Positions 35,398-44,068 of a stretch of 64,000 nucleotides of DNA are shown here, piece after piece. Both the position numbers and the translations under genes were made by a program. The notes under the pieces are model-generated. The model was not told the DNA's origin, made no database searches, and saw only the letters and a program-made list of their open reading frames with translations. This DNA is from Verrucomicrobiota bacterium (GTDB lineage Bacteria > Verrucomicrobiota > Verrucomicrobiia > Limisphaerales > JACRJZ01), in contig JACRJZ010000014.1 in assembly GCA_016219875.1 (NCBI GenBank), positions 1 to 64,000 on the forward strand. Direction: 5' to 3'. Position 1 is the stretch's first letter, and each line of letters opens with the position of its first letter.

Positions 35398-36016
35398 GAA
35401 AAAAGAGCAATCGAACGGGCAGCCGCGGGACGTCTGCACCATCACCGTCTTTTTGCGCCCGATCACGCAGTCTGCGGTTCCGTCGGCCAAGGAGAAATCC
35501 GGCACGGGAAGTGCATCGAGGTCGGTGATCCAGGGCGCCACGGCATTATGCCGAATGATGCCCGAGTCATCTTTCCAGGAGAGATTCAGAATCGCGGCGT
35601 AACAGGTGCCTGTCGCCTCTTCGTATCCTTCGCTCCAGGCATCCAACAGCGCACTCATGGCTCCTTCGCCTTCTTCCCGCACAACGAATTGCGCATGCGC
35701 GAGCGCCTTGTCCGGGAGGAAGGTGACATGCGGTCCTCCCAGGATGACCGGTATGCCCCGGGAACGGCAATCGTCCGCGATCTCGTAGCCGCGTTTGACT
35801 GTCGCGGTGATCATCGAGATGCCCACCACTTCGGGGCGACCGTGTTCGGCAATCCAGGCCGACAAATCAAAACGCTCTCGTCCCTCGATGAACACCCGGG
35901 CGTTCCAAGCGGCACTCCGCTCCACCAAGCCGGCCAGAATGAAGCTTCCCAGGCGAGGCGGGGTGAACTGGGTGAAGATTGTTGATCTGGGCGGCGGAGG
36001 GCTCGACGAACAGCAT
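35398..36016 (-). pseudogene. B12-binding radical SAM protein, truncated and frameshifted
   Basis: The N-terminal cobalamin-binding-like half is clear: IFTQFTPPRLGSFILAGLVE, VVGISMITATVKRGYEIA and VILGGPHVTFLPDKAL. The radical SAM motif begins (QTSRGCPFDCSF) but breaks off after the second Cys, where the sequence changes at about 35398. At the 5' end the frame is also disturbed: removing one base near 35998 would give MLFVEPPPPRSTIFTQF, a normal family start. The gene is therefore a remnant missing its catalytic core, lying next to the toxin gene. Confidence 0.75.
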
Positions 36017-36119
36017 GAGATGTTACATGGAGAGTATCCTTTCATCTCCGATCCGGGATGCCTGTCAGCCTGTGGCCGAAATCCTCTCTTGATCTGGTTG
36101 ATCGAGTCCCAAAGGCACC

Positions 36120-36322
36120 ATCACGGCCAGCAGCGGGCTTTCCAAGCATGAGATCGAAAAGATGCGCAAAGATGACGAACTCCATGCCGAAGAGGACCGG
36201 CGTGTCAAGAAAGAGCTGGAGACGCGCAACGAGGCCGAACACGTCGCGTATCGCACGGAAAGACTGTTGAAGGACAACCAGGAGAAAATATCCGCCGTCA
36301 ACGAAGTGAAGGTAGCGCTCTA
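36120..36322 (+). pseudogene. dnaK fragment (substrate-binding C-terminal part)
   Basis: Translation from 36120 gives ITASSGLSKHEIEKMRKDDE, then LHAEEDRRVKKELETRNEAE, which is the conserved Hsp70/DnaK segment after the substrate-binding beta-sandwich. The 5' two thirds are absent. At the 3' end the reading frame runs into the left end of the insertion sequence, where a TAG in the terminal repeat ends it. The fragment is too short to function. Confidence 0.85.
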
Positions 36323-37801
36323 GCAGCCCGTTATAGAAGTCAGTGGAGTGATTGAACGGGAAGCGGGATGGAATGCCATGATTCACATGGCACTCGGCAA
36401 ACGCAAACCCAAACAGGAGGAACTGTTCATCCCCACTGCCCAACTGGCCACCGGTCCCGGCCATCCATTCTACACCAAACTTAATGAAGTTTTCGCCTCG
36501 GCTAGTTTCGACGACTTCGCCGAGAGGCTTTGCGCGCCGTATTACAGGGAGGGCGGGCGACCCGGCATTCCACCCGGGGTTTACTTTCGCATGCTGTTCA
36601 TCGGCTACTTCGAAGGTTTGGACAGTCAGCGCGGCATGGCCTGGCGTTATGCCGACAGCTTGGCGCTGCGGGCATTCTTGGGCATCGCGCTCACCGAGGA
36701 AACGCCAGTGCATGCCTCCACGACCATCATCCGCCAACGATTGCCGGAGTCGGTCTTCGACAAGGTCTTTGTGTTTGTGCTGAGTCTGCTGGAAGAGAAA
36801 GGACTGTTGCGCGGCCAAGCGGTGGCAATTGATGCGACCAACCTGGAAGCCAACGCCGCGATGAAGAGCATCGTGCGCAAGGACACGGGGGAGGATTGGA
36901 AGCAATATCTGCGGGATTTGGCCCAAGCCGAAGGGATCGCCAACCCCACCGAAGAAGACCTGCGCCGACTGGATCGCGGACGCAAGGACAAGAAAGTTTC
37001 CAACGAGCAATGGGAAAGCCCCACCGATCCGGACAGTCGTATCGCCAAAATGAAAGACGGGCGCCCCCACTTGGTCTACAAGGCCGAGCATGCCGTGGAT
37101 CTGGGGGGCGAAGCCATCGTCGCGACGACCGTCACCTATGCGGATCGGTCTGATCCCCGAAGCGGGCCGGTGACGCTGAGTCTGGCCCAAGCCAATCGGG
37201 TGCTCGCCGGCAGCGAAACAGAGATTGCCGACACCGTGATGGACAAAGGCTATCACGACAATGCGTTGTTGGTGCGATTGGCTGCGCAGGGCCTCCGCAC
37301 GTATATCCCGGAGCGGCGGCAGAAGAGCCGGTGCTGGGTAGATAAACCGGTCGAACAAGAAAAGGCCTTTCGAGCCAACCGCCGGCGCGTGCGCGGGGAT
37401 AAGGACCGCCGTTTGAATCGGTGGCGGAGCGAACGATGCGAGCGAACCTTTGCCCATGTGTGTGTGAAACTGGAGGTGGTCGGCGAGCGTGGGTGCGAGG
37501 ACAGACCAATGTGAGCAAAATGCACACGCTCAAATGCGTGGCGTACCACTTGGGCTTGCTCCTGCGCAAAATCTGGGGTTACTGCAAGCCGCGCAACACG
37601 GCAGCGGGGGCGACCGCTCTTTTGGGGGCGCTTTTGCTGCTGGCGACCATGACAGTCGTCGGAGTGATGTGGAAACCGAAGCCGATGATCAGTTCGTGGA
37701 TGGGTGGATTGGGATTGCTGTTGGTAATGGCTACAGCAGCCGCCTGCGCTCGACGGATCTTCCGTCTTGGCAAAGAACGCCCTTTTTTAGCGGGCTGCTA
37801 G
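36320..37801 (+). mobile_element. IS1182-like insertion sequence
   Basis: Bounded by inverted ends CTAGCAGCCCG (36320-36330) and CGGGCTGCTAG (37791-37801). The outermost CTAG is palindromic, so it could be a 4-bp target duplication (element 36324-37797) or part of the terminal repeats. The element is about 1.48 kb, carries one transposase gene, is inserted at the end of the dnaK fragment and overlaps the 3' end of the antitoxin-like gene on the other side. Confidence 0.85.
36348..37801 (+). pseudogene. IS1182-family transposase, frameshifted
   Basis: The first frame (36348-37514; an ATG at 36378 or 36387 is a likelier start than the GTG) encodes the N-terminal domain (RPGIPPGVYFRMLFIGYFEG) and a DDE-type core with AIDATNLEANAA, HAVDLGGEAIVATTVT and MDKGYHDNALL. 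Near 37458 a GTGTGTGT run shifts the frame. Dropping one GT would join it to the second frame (CETGGGRRAWVRGQTNVSKM and AYHLGLLLRKIWGYCKPRN), the normal C terminus. The tail then ends in a TAG in the right terminal repeat. Confidence 0.85.
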
Positions 37802-38050
37802 GTTGGCTTCGGTGGTGTTCATAGGCGCAATCGCAAAATGCCTTACCTCAACTCCGGCGTTTCCCGCACCCGGCTGCCGGGTCCTCGAAGAAACACCGGC
37901 CGCCATGTCGCGTTCGGATTGCTGGATGTCGGACTCGAATTCGTCGGTGAAGCGAGGCTGGGCGAAGTTCTCCAGCCGATCGCGCACCCCCCGGATTTCC
38001 AGGGGCGTGAGCTTCTGCATCTCGGACTCAATTGCCTGCACCTTGCTCAT
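37787..38050 (-). CDS. Antitoxin-like (addiction module) protein, 3' end altered by the IS
   Basis: 87 aa from MSKVQAIESEMQKL at 38050. The opening resembles small addiction-module antitoxins (helical, KVQAIE..LTPLEIRGVRD..) that usually precede a RelE/ParE-type toxin. The last residues are encoded inside the IS right end, so the original C terminus and any downstream toxin gene seem to have been lost. The frame is open upstream, but that part runs through repeat motif 4. Confidence 0.65.
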   Translation of the reverse strand: MSKVQAIESEMQKLTPLEIRGVRDRLENFAQPRFTDEFESDIQQSERDMAAGVSSRTRQPGAGNAGVEVRHFAIAPMNTTEANLAAR

Positions 38051-38137
38051 GCGAGGAAGGTAGGTAGGGCCGGCCCGGCGGGCAAGTGGTTTTCGGGATA
38101 GGCACCTGGGGTTGTTGGCCGTGCAAGAGTCAAACAA

Positions 38138-38159
38138 GGTAGGGTTACACCCCATAGCG
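38138..38159 (+). repeat. Short hairpin motif family 4, copy 1
   Basis: GGTAGGGTTACACCCCATAG followed by CG. GGG and CCC can pair across a TTACA loop. It lies about 30 nt upstream of the ATG of the secreted protein at 38190, in the same orientation. Confidence 0.75.
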
Positions 38160-38189
38160 GAGCCGCACCCGCCGGCGCAGTATAAAGTC

Positions 38190-38753
38190 ATGGTGCGGTC
38201 AAGAATCCGGCAGATTGCGTTCAGCTTGCTGCTAGGCAGCGTCTCAAGTGCATTCGCGCAAATAGACCATGACCAACCCAATGGAATCCAGTTCGCCTTC
38301 GGAGCCTGCGGGCCAAAAGGCAGCTACGCGGCTCATTACGTCAGTGCTGGCGCCTTCACAAATGAACACCTGGCGCTCCGCTTGGTTCCCGCACCTGGGA
38401 GCAATCCAGGCCCTGGGCTCAGCTACTCGATGCCTCTCAGCCGAGAAAGGGGAGTGACTGAGTTAAGCCGGCCAAGCCTCACCAGCTGGGTCCAGCTTGC
38501 GGACGCGGCTCTGACCGCTTCCCCGCAGGGCTGGCGAATTGGTGGTGCCGGCGTGCTGAATTACACGGCGCGCAACCAGCGCTGGCGCTTCGTCCTCGGC
38601 TATGCGCCGGACCTAGGCGCACTGCACGAGAGCTTTGGTCACATACACTCTTTCAGCTTGGCCTGGCAGTTCAGCTTCGGGAACCAGAAACCTGCAAGCT
38701 GGGCGGGAGTCCCCGCCGGTTCCGAATATATGCGCCGTCCAGCGGCCCGTTAA
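38190..38753 (+). CDS. Hypothetical secreted/outer-membrane protein
   Basis: 187 aa from the ATG at 38190 (MVRSRIRQIAFSLLLG). A signal peptide of about 24 residues ending SSAFAQ is followed by a beta-rich protein with alternating hydrophobic and aromatic strands (WRIGGAGVLNYTARNQRWRF, SFSLAWQFSFGN), as in small beta-barrel proteins. No family is recognised. A family 4 motif sits just upstream, and lower coding regularity suggests recent acquisition or decay. Confidence 0.5.
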   Translation: MVRSRIRQIAFSLLLGSVSSAFAQIDHDQPNGIQFAFGACGPKGSYAAHYVSAGAFTNEHLALRLVPAPGSNPGPGLSYSMPLSRERGVTELSRPSLTSWVQLADAALTASPQGWRIGGAGVLNYTARNQRWRFVLGYAPDLGALHESFGHIHSFSLAWQFSFGNQKPASWAGVPAGSEYMRRPAAR

Positions 38754-38834
38754 GACTGCCGCCAAGGTGGTGCGGCAACGAGCGCGGCAGACGGCTCTGA
38801 ATCAGCTTCCGAGAGAGCACCTCCAATGGTGCAT

Positions 38835-38856
38835 GGTAGGGTTACACCCCATAGCG
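38835..38856 (+). repeat. Short hairpin motif family 4, copy 2
   Basis: GGTAGGGTTACACCCCATAG followed by CG, identical to copy 1. It is about 75 nt upstream of the small membrane peptide at 38933. Confidence 0.75.
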
Positions 38857-38932
38857 AGTGACCGGCCCAGCGCGTAGCGTTCTCCCGTAAATGGATGGTG
38901 AACGCCTCGCCATCCCAAACGAAAGACACGCT

Positions 38933-39040
38933 ATGCATCTCTTACTCACGCCGCTTCTGGCCAGGGGCATCTGGATTGGCGGAGGCTCGGTTGGCCTCCT
39001 GCTCGTCATCATGATTGTAGTTCTGGTGCTGCGCCGCTAA
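38933..39040 (+). CDS. Small single-pass membrane peptide
   Basis: 35 aa (MHLLLTPLLARGIWIGGGSV then a continuous hydrophobic helix ending VLVLRR). A short N-terminal stretch, one transmembrane helix and two terminal Arg residues fit the small membrane peptides often found among stress genes. It lies 60 nt upstream of the first Ohr gene. No homology is claimed beyond that pattern. Confidence 0.5.
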   Translation: MHLLLTPLLARGIWIGGGSVGLLLVIMIVVLVLRR

Positions 39041-39100
39041 GCGTTGGGCCCTTCCGCCGAAGATTTCACCAGACTGCGCGGCTGGACACTCAATCCAATT

Positions 39101-39514
39101 ATGAAAACCTTGTTCACTGCGGAAGCGATTTCCAGGGACGGACGTTCGGGAACTATTCAGTCACCGGACCAGATACTTCATGTCACGCTGGGGAATCCAT
39201 TGGAGAAAGGCATCGAGAAACGCGGTCCCAATCCCGAGCTGTTGTTTGCGGGCGCGTATTCGGCCTGTTATCACGGCGCCTTGAGCAACGCGGCCAGGAA
39301 GCTCGGCACCCCGGTCGCGGATTCCACAGTGCGGGCGCTGGTGAGCCTGATCGAGGATGATCAGGGCGGCTACCGCCTCGCGGTGGAGCTTCATGCTCTA
39401 CTCCCCGGCCTCGACCACGCCCAGGCGCAACGCGTCATGGACGAAGCGCACAAGACTTGCCCGTATTCCAAAGCCTTGCGCGGCGACACCTCGGTTGAGT
39501 TGATGGCGGATTGA
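39101..39514 (+). CDS. Organic hydroperoxide resistance protein (OsmC/Ohr), paralogue 1
   Basis: 137 aa of the OsmC/Ohr fold. It has both redox cysteines, in YSACYHGAL (about residue 54) and KTCPYSKAL (about 121), and the GGYRLAVELHALLPG core. Ohr proteins reduce organic and lipid hydroperoxides using lipoyl-dependent electrons. A lipoamide dehydrogenase-like flavoprotein is encoded 5 kb downstream and may serve it. A near-duplicate lies at 47542. The ATG at 39101 is chosen over an upstream in-frame ATG because homology begins here. Confidence 0.92.
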   Translation: MKTLFTAEAISRDGRSGTIQSPDQILHVTLGNPLEKGIEKRGPNPELLFAGAYSACYHGALSNAARKLGTPVADSTVRALVSLIEDDQGGYRLAVELHALLPGLDHAQAQRVMDEAHKTCPYSKALRGDTSVELMAD

Positions 39515-39595
39515 ACAGCGGAGCCAGCACCAAGTCTGAAACCATTTTGCCGTCACGTTGACGGCGATTCACAAACAAATACAAAACAGAGCACC

Positions 39596-39805
39596 ATGAA
39601 CACACTCGAAATTAAGGGCGACTGGAACATCACCAAGGGCAAGCTGAAACAGAAGTGGGCCAAGCTCACGGACGACGATCTCCAGTTTGCCGAAGGGAAG
39701 CACGAAGAGCTGTTGGGCCGCATTCAGAAGCGCACCGGCGAAACCAGGGAAGCGGTCGAGAAGGCCATCAAGGACTCTTGCTCCACCTCCTGCGGCTGCA
39801 AATAG
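39596..39805 (+). CDS. CsbD family stress protein
   Basis: 69 aa. WNITKGKLKQKWAKLTDDDL matches the CsbD opening (about residues 10-29). The usual middle (EGKHEELLGRIQKRTGETRE) follows. Unusually, the C terminus ends in three Cys (SCSTSCGCK), which could bind metal or form disulfides. CsbD proteins are induced by general stress; their biochemical role is unknown. It lies 81 nt downstream of Ohr paralogue 1. Confidence 0.9.
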   Translation: MNTLEIKGDWNITKGKLKQKWAKLTDDDLQFAEGKHEELLGRIQKRTGETREAVEKAIKDSCSTSCGCK

Positions 39806-39986
39806 TCCGCTGGCCATGCGGGCGAACTGGATCATGAGTCGGTCAGAGTCCAGCGCCCGTGCGGGCCACTGGGGCTGCGAATTGGAGCCGCAATTGGCGT
39901 GAGTTTCTCCCAGTCGTCCGCAACGCGTGGCGTCGCAGACTTGAAGCGATGAACTAGGAGAGCAGACGTGAGAGTTGATCCGTGCT

Positions 39987-41333
39987 ATGAAGCTCGATGA
40001 ACCTAGCGCGTTAAGCCCGCGACGTACGCGGCGCACGCGCAAACCCGGCGCGCGTTGGCAGGCGCTCACGCGACTGCGTGCGCGAAGCGCGTTGCTCTAC
40101 GCCACGCTCCGTCCTCGTGCGGGTCGCAAATTGCCGAAGGAACTGCGCGCGGAAAACGTGGGCCGCCTGGCCGAGGCGTTGCCGCTGGGCGTTCGGGACA
40201 TGGGCTTTGAACAGTTGGTGGGCCGCATTGAGACAAGTGCGATTCATCACGACAACCAGGTTCAACTCTTCTTTCGCGGCGAAGAAGCCTTTGCGTCGGT
40301 CCTTCAGGCCGTCGAAGGCGCGACGGAGGAAATTCTCTTGGAAACTTACATCCTGAGGGATGATGCTACGGGGCGAAAACTCCTTGGAGTGTTGGGCAGC
40401 GCGGCGGCGCGGGGCGTGAGGGTTCAGGTCCTCGCGGACGCTTTTGGCTCGTGGACCACGAAGCGCGCCTTCTGGCGAGAGATGCAGAGCTTGGGGATTG
40501 AGGCGCGGCTGTTTCGTCCGCTGTGGAGTCATCTCAGGAGGTTCTTCTTCCGCGATCATCGCAAAATCATCGTCATCGACCGGCGGATTGCGTTCACCGG
40601 CGGCATGAACGTGGGCAACGAATACGGTTCCTCGCGCCACAACAAGAACGCCTCTTGGCGCGATACTCACGTGCGCGTGGAGGGGCCGACCGCTTGGGAG
40701 ATGGCTCTCGTCTTCAGCGAAGGCTGGGAACGTTCGGGCGGCGCGTCTCTGAATCTGCCGCCCCTCGCTCCAACGGGCACGAGCGGCGCCCGAACCCTAG
40801 TATTGGATTCGCGCCCCGGCCGCGGACACGGCGAAACGGCCGCAGTCCTGGCCGCGCTGGTGGGGGCGGCGCGCAAGCGGCTTTGGATTACGAATTCCTA
40901 CTTCGCCCCGAATCGGACCGCGATTCGCCTCCTGGGGCAAGCGGCTCAACGCGGCGTGGACGTGCGCCTCTTGTTGCAGGGGCGCACCGACATGCCGGTG
41001 GTGCGTCACGCCGGGCGCGGCAATTTCCGGGATCTGCTCGCCAGCGGCGTGCGCATCTTCGAGTATCAGTCTGCGATTCTGCACGCCAAGACGCTCGTGG
41101 TGGACGACTTTGTCTCGGTCGTCGGATCCTCGAACCTCGATTTTCGTTCCTTCTACTTCAACGCCGAGTGCAACGTCTTGATCTTCGACGACCCGACTGG
41201 GCGCACGATGGCTCAGACATTCGAGGAGGACCTGGATCACTCCTTGGAAATCCAATTGGAAGCCTGGAATCAACGACCGCTGGCACATCGTCTTGGCGAT
41301 GCCCTGGCCCGGTGTTTCAGCCCGCTGCTATGA
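39987..41333 (+). CDS. Cardiolipin synthase / phospholipase D family protein
   Basis: 448 aa. Two HKD motifs are present: HRKIIVIDRR (about residue 191) and HAKTLVVDD (about 366), each with the downstream GGMN or GSSN residues. This two-motif layout without N-terminal membrane helices resembles ClsB, which condenses phosphatidylglycerol (or PG and PE) into cardiolipin. An in-frame TTG at 39975 is possible, but the ATG at 39987 is preferred. The N-terminal 35 residues are very basic and may bind the membrane. Confidence 0.9.
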   Translation: MKLDEPSALSPRRTRRTRKPGARWQALTRLRARSALLYATLRPRAGRKLPKELRAENVGRLAEALPLGVRDMGFEQLVGRIETSAIHHDNQVQLFFRGEEAFASVLQAVEGATEEILLETYILRDDATGRKLLGVLGSAAARGVRVQVLADAFGSWTTKRAFWREMQSLGIEARLFRPLWSHLRRFFFRDHRKIIVIDRRIAFTGGMNVGNEYGSSRHNKNASWRDTHVRVEGPTAWEMALVFSEGWERSGGASLNLPPLAPTGTSGARTLVLDSRPGRGHGETAAVLAALVGAARKRLWITNSYFAPNRTAIRLLGQAAQRGVDVRLLLQGRTDMPVVRHAGRGNFRDLLASGVRIFEYQSAILHAKTLVVDDFVSVVGSSNLDFRSFYFNAECNVLIFDDPTGRTMAQTFEEDLDHSLEIQLEAWNQRPLAHRLGDALARCFSPLL

Positions 41334-41349
41334 CTCGTGTGCGACCACG

Positions 41350-42594
41350 ATGAATGAACGCGAAACCAACCCAGCGGGCACTCCCATCGCGAACGAGTGG
41401 GGCTCACGCGGTCACGTCCAGACGCTCGTGCTGATGGCGGCGACTGTGCTCGGCATCTATCTTTGTTACCGGTTAGCCACGCCCTTTTTGTCCGCGCTCG
41501 TCTGGGCACTGGCGCTGGCTGTCTTGTTCAGTCCTTTCCAACGGTGGCTTGAATCAAAGCTCAAGCGCCCGGGTCTGGCTGCTCTGATTGCCGTCTTGGT
41601 CGTTGCATTGATCGTGGTCGTCGCCGCCACGTTCGTGGGGCAACGGCTGGTCCATGAGGCCGCGAAAGGCGCGGAGATCATCAAAACAAAGGTCGAGTCC
41701 GGTGAGTGGCGGCGTGCGCTCGAATCTCACCCGCGCCTGGCGCCTGTGGCGGATTGGATGGAGCGCCAGAACTTGCCGGGAACCGTCAAGACGGTCGCCA
41801 CCTGGATGACCACCACCGGCTCGTCATTCGTCAAGGGCTCCGTGGTTGAGCTGATAGGACTGCTCGTGACCTTCTATCTGCTCTTCTTTTTCCTGCGTGA
41901 CCGTCTTGCGGCGCTGCAGTTGGTCCAGTCTCTGTCGCCCCTTTCCGAAGCAGAGATGGATCGAGTGTTTGACCGGGTTGCGGATACTGTTTTCGCCACC
42001 GTTTACGGAATGCTGGCCGTCGCCGCCATGCAGGGCTTGTTGGGCGGACTGATGTTCTGGTGGTTGGGCTTGCCGGCGCCATTGCTCTGGGGAGTAGTGA
42101 TGGCTTTGCTGGCGGTAGTGCCGGTGCTGGGCGCCTATGTCGTTTGGATTCCGGCGGCCCTCTTTCTGGTGATGCAGGGCGAGTGGGGAAAAGCCCTGAT
42201 TCTCAGCGTTTGGGGTGGAGTGGTCGTCGGGACCATCGACAATTTGCTTCGGCCCATCCTGGTGGGAAAGCGGCTGAAACTCCACAGCGTGCTTGCCTGC
42301 ATGTCTGTGGTCGGAGGTCTGATTCTGTTTGGCCCGTCCGGGATCATTTTGGGGCCGGTGATCCTCATGATCACCGTGGTGCTTCTGGAAATCTGGCGCA
42401 GTCGAGCTGCGGCTGAAGCGACGGCGCGTGTCGAGTCTGCTGAGTTGTCCAGACTTGAAAATGACGGTGGCCCAGTGGCTCCAGACTTGGGGATCCCCTT
42501 TCCTCAACAACCGAAATCATCTCGGGTTTCACCTGGAGACGCCGTTGGCGGGAAACACATCCTGTGTGGCACACTTACCAAATTGAAATCATGA
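41350..42594 (+). CDS. AI-2E family transporter (PerM/TqsA-like)
   Basis: 414 aa with about eight transmembrane helices in the AI-2E/UPF0118 order. Two helices come first, then a soluble loop (about residues 100-160), helices with LLVTFYLLFFFLRDRL, and the conserved DNLLRPILVGKRLKLHSVL and FGPSGIILGPVIL region. Family members export the AI-2 signal or act as Na+/H+ antiporters; which applies here is unknown. The C-terminal 60 residues are soluble. It begins 17 nt after the cardiolipin synthase gene. Confidence 0.9.
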   Translation: MNERETNPAGTPIANEWGSRGHVQTLVLMAATVLGIYLCYRLATPFLSALVWALALAVLFSPFQRWLESKLKRPGLAALIAVLVVALIVVVAATFVGQRLVHEAAKGAEIIKTKVESGEWRRALESHPRLAPVADWMERQNLPGTVKTVATWMTTTGSSFVKGSVVELIGLLVTFYLLFFFLRDRLAALQLVQSLSPLSEAEMDRVFDRVADTVFATVYGMLAVAAMQGLLGGLMFWWLGLPAPLLWGVVMALLAVVPVLGAYVVWIPAALFLVMQGEWGKALILSVWGGVVVGTIDNLLRPILVGKRLKLHSVLACMSVVGGLILFGPSGIILGPVILMITVVLLEIWRSRAAAEATARVESAELSRLENDGGPVAPDLGIPFPQQPKSSRVSPGDAVGGKHILCGTLTKLKS

Positions 42595-44063
42595 ACTCAA
42601 CCATAGCCAAATCCAACGATCGCCTAACCCTCGCCGCCATTGCGCGCCGAGCCATGATCGAGCGCAACCTGGAACCAGACTTCCCGCCGGCAACTCAGCA
42701 TGAGCTGGCAGCCATCGGCGGGCCGGCCGGTGCCACCGCCGACGTGCGCGACCTGCGCGATCGCCTTTGGGCCTCCATCGACAACGACGACTCGCGCGAC
42801 CTCGACCAACTCACCGTCGCCGAATCGCTGGCGGGCGGGCGAGTCAGAATCCTCGTGGCCATCGCGGACGTGGACGCGCTGGTGCGGAAGGACTCGGCGA
42901 TTGATGGCCACGCGGCGCGCAACACGACCTCCGTCTATACGCCCGCGGCGATCTTTCCCATGCTCCCGGAGGCGTTGTCCACCGACTTTACCTCGTTGAA
43001 CGAGGATCAGGACCGGATCGCCGCGGTTGCGGACATGGTGTTCGAAGCCGACGGCTCGCTCGCCACTTCGGAGCTTTATCAGGCGCGCGTTCGGAACCAC
43101 GGGAAGCTCGCTTACCGAAACGTCGCGGCCTGGCTGGATGGGAAAGGCGCGGCGCCCCGGCGCGTCGTGGAGATTCCGGGACTCGACGCCAACCTCCGCC
43201 TCCAGGACAACGTCGCGCAGCGGCTCGTGGAATTGCGGCACCGCCACGGCGCGCTCAGCCTCGAAACAATTGAGCCCAAGGCCGTCTTCTCAGGTGATGC
43301 CATTTCCGATCTGAAGCAGGATCGCAAGAACCGGGCGACGCAATTGATCGAGGACTTCATGATTGCCGCGAACGGCGTGACTGCAACCTACCTCGCCTCG
43401 AAAAAGTTTCCTTCCCTCCGCCGGGTCCTGCGCTCTCCGGAACGCTGGGACCGCATCGTGCAACTCGCGTCCGGTTTTGGTGACCGGCTTCCCAACGAGC
43501 CGGATGCCGCAGCCCTCGAAGCCTTCCTCGCGCGGCGACGCAAGGCCGATCCGGAGAAATTCCCCGACCTCTCCCTGGCCGTCGTCAAACTCATCGGCCG
43601 CGGCGAGTACGCGCTCGATCTCCCCGGCGGCGAGCCGCCCGGACACTTCGGGCTGGCGGTGAAGGACTACACGCACTCCACGGCGCCGAACCGGCGCTTC
43701 CCTGATCTCATCACGCAACGGCTTCTGAAGGCGGCGTTGGCGGGAGCGCCGTTTCCCTACGCCAACTCGGAGCTGGCGGAACTGGCGAAGCACTGCACGG
43801 AGCAAGAAGACGCCGCGACGAAAGTCGAGCGGCGGGTTCGGAAGTCGGCGGCTGCGCTGCTCCTGTCCGGCCGAATTGGGGAGCAATTCGACGCCATCGT
43901 CACCGGCGCTTCGGACAAGGGCACATGGGTCCGGCTCTTCAAGCCGCCAGCCGAAGGCAAGCTGGAGCGCGGATTCAAGGGTCTCGACGTGGGCGACCTC
44001 GTCCGCGTCAAACTGGTCCACACCGACATCGAGCGCGGGTTCATTGACTTTGTGCGCGACTGA
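42591..44063 (+). CDS. RNB-domain ribonuclease (RNase II/R-like)
   Basis: 490 aa, shorter than RNase R and lacking its N-terminal cold-shock domains. The RNB active site is present as SIDNDDSRDLDQLTVAE (about residues 64-80), where the aspartates hold magnesium. YTHSTAPNRRFPDLITQRLL (about 366) is the other family signature. A short S1-like C-terminal domain follows (TWVRLFKPPAEGKLERGFKG). It degrades RNA 3' to 5' in the cytoplasm. The ATG at 42591 overlaps the transporter stop by 4 nt. Confidence 0.92.
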   Translation: MNSTIAKSNDRLTLAAIARRAMIERNLEPDFPPATQHELAAIGGPAGATADVRDLRDRLWASIDNDDSRDLDQLTVAESLAGGRVRILVAIADVDALVRKDSAIDGHAARNTTSVYTPAAIFPMLPEALSTDFTSLNEDQDRIAAVADMVFEADGSLATSELYQARVRNHGKLAYRNVAAWLDGKGAAPRRVVEIPGLDANLRLQDNVAQRLVELRHRHGALSLETIEPKAVFSGDAISDLKQDRKNRATQLIEDFMIAANGVTATYLASKKFPSLRRVLRSPERWDRIVQLASGFGDRLPNEPDAAALEAFLARRRKADPEKFPDLSLAVVKLIGRGEYALDLPGGEPPGHFGLAVKDYTHSTAPNRRFPDLITQRLLKAALAGAPFPYANSELAELAKHCTEQEDAATKVERRVRKSAAALLLSGRIGEQFDAIVTGASDKGTWVRLFKPPAEGKLERGFKGLDVGDLVRVKLVHTDIERGFIDFVRD

Positions 44064-44068
44064 CCACC

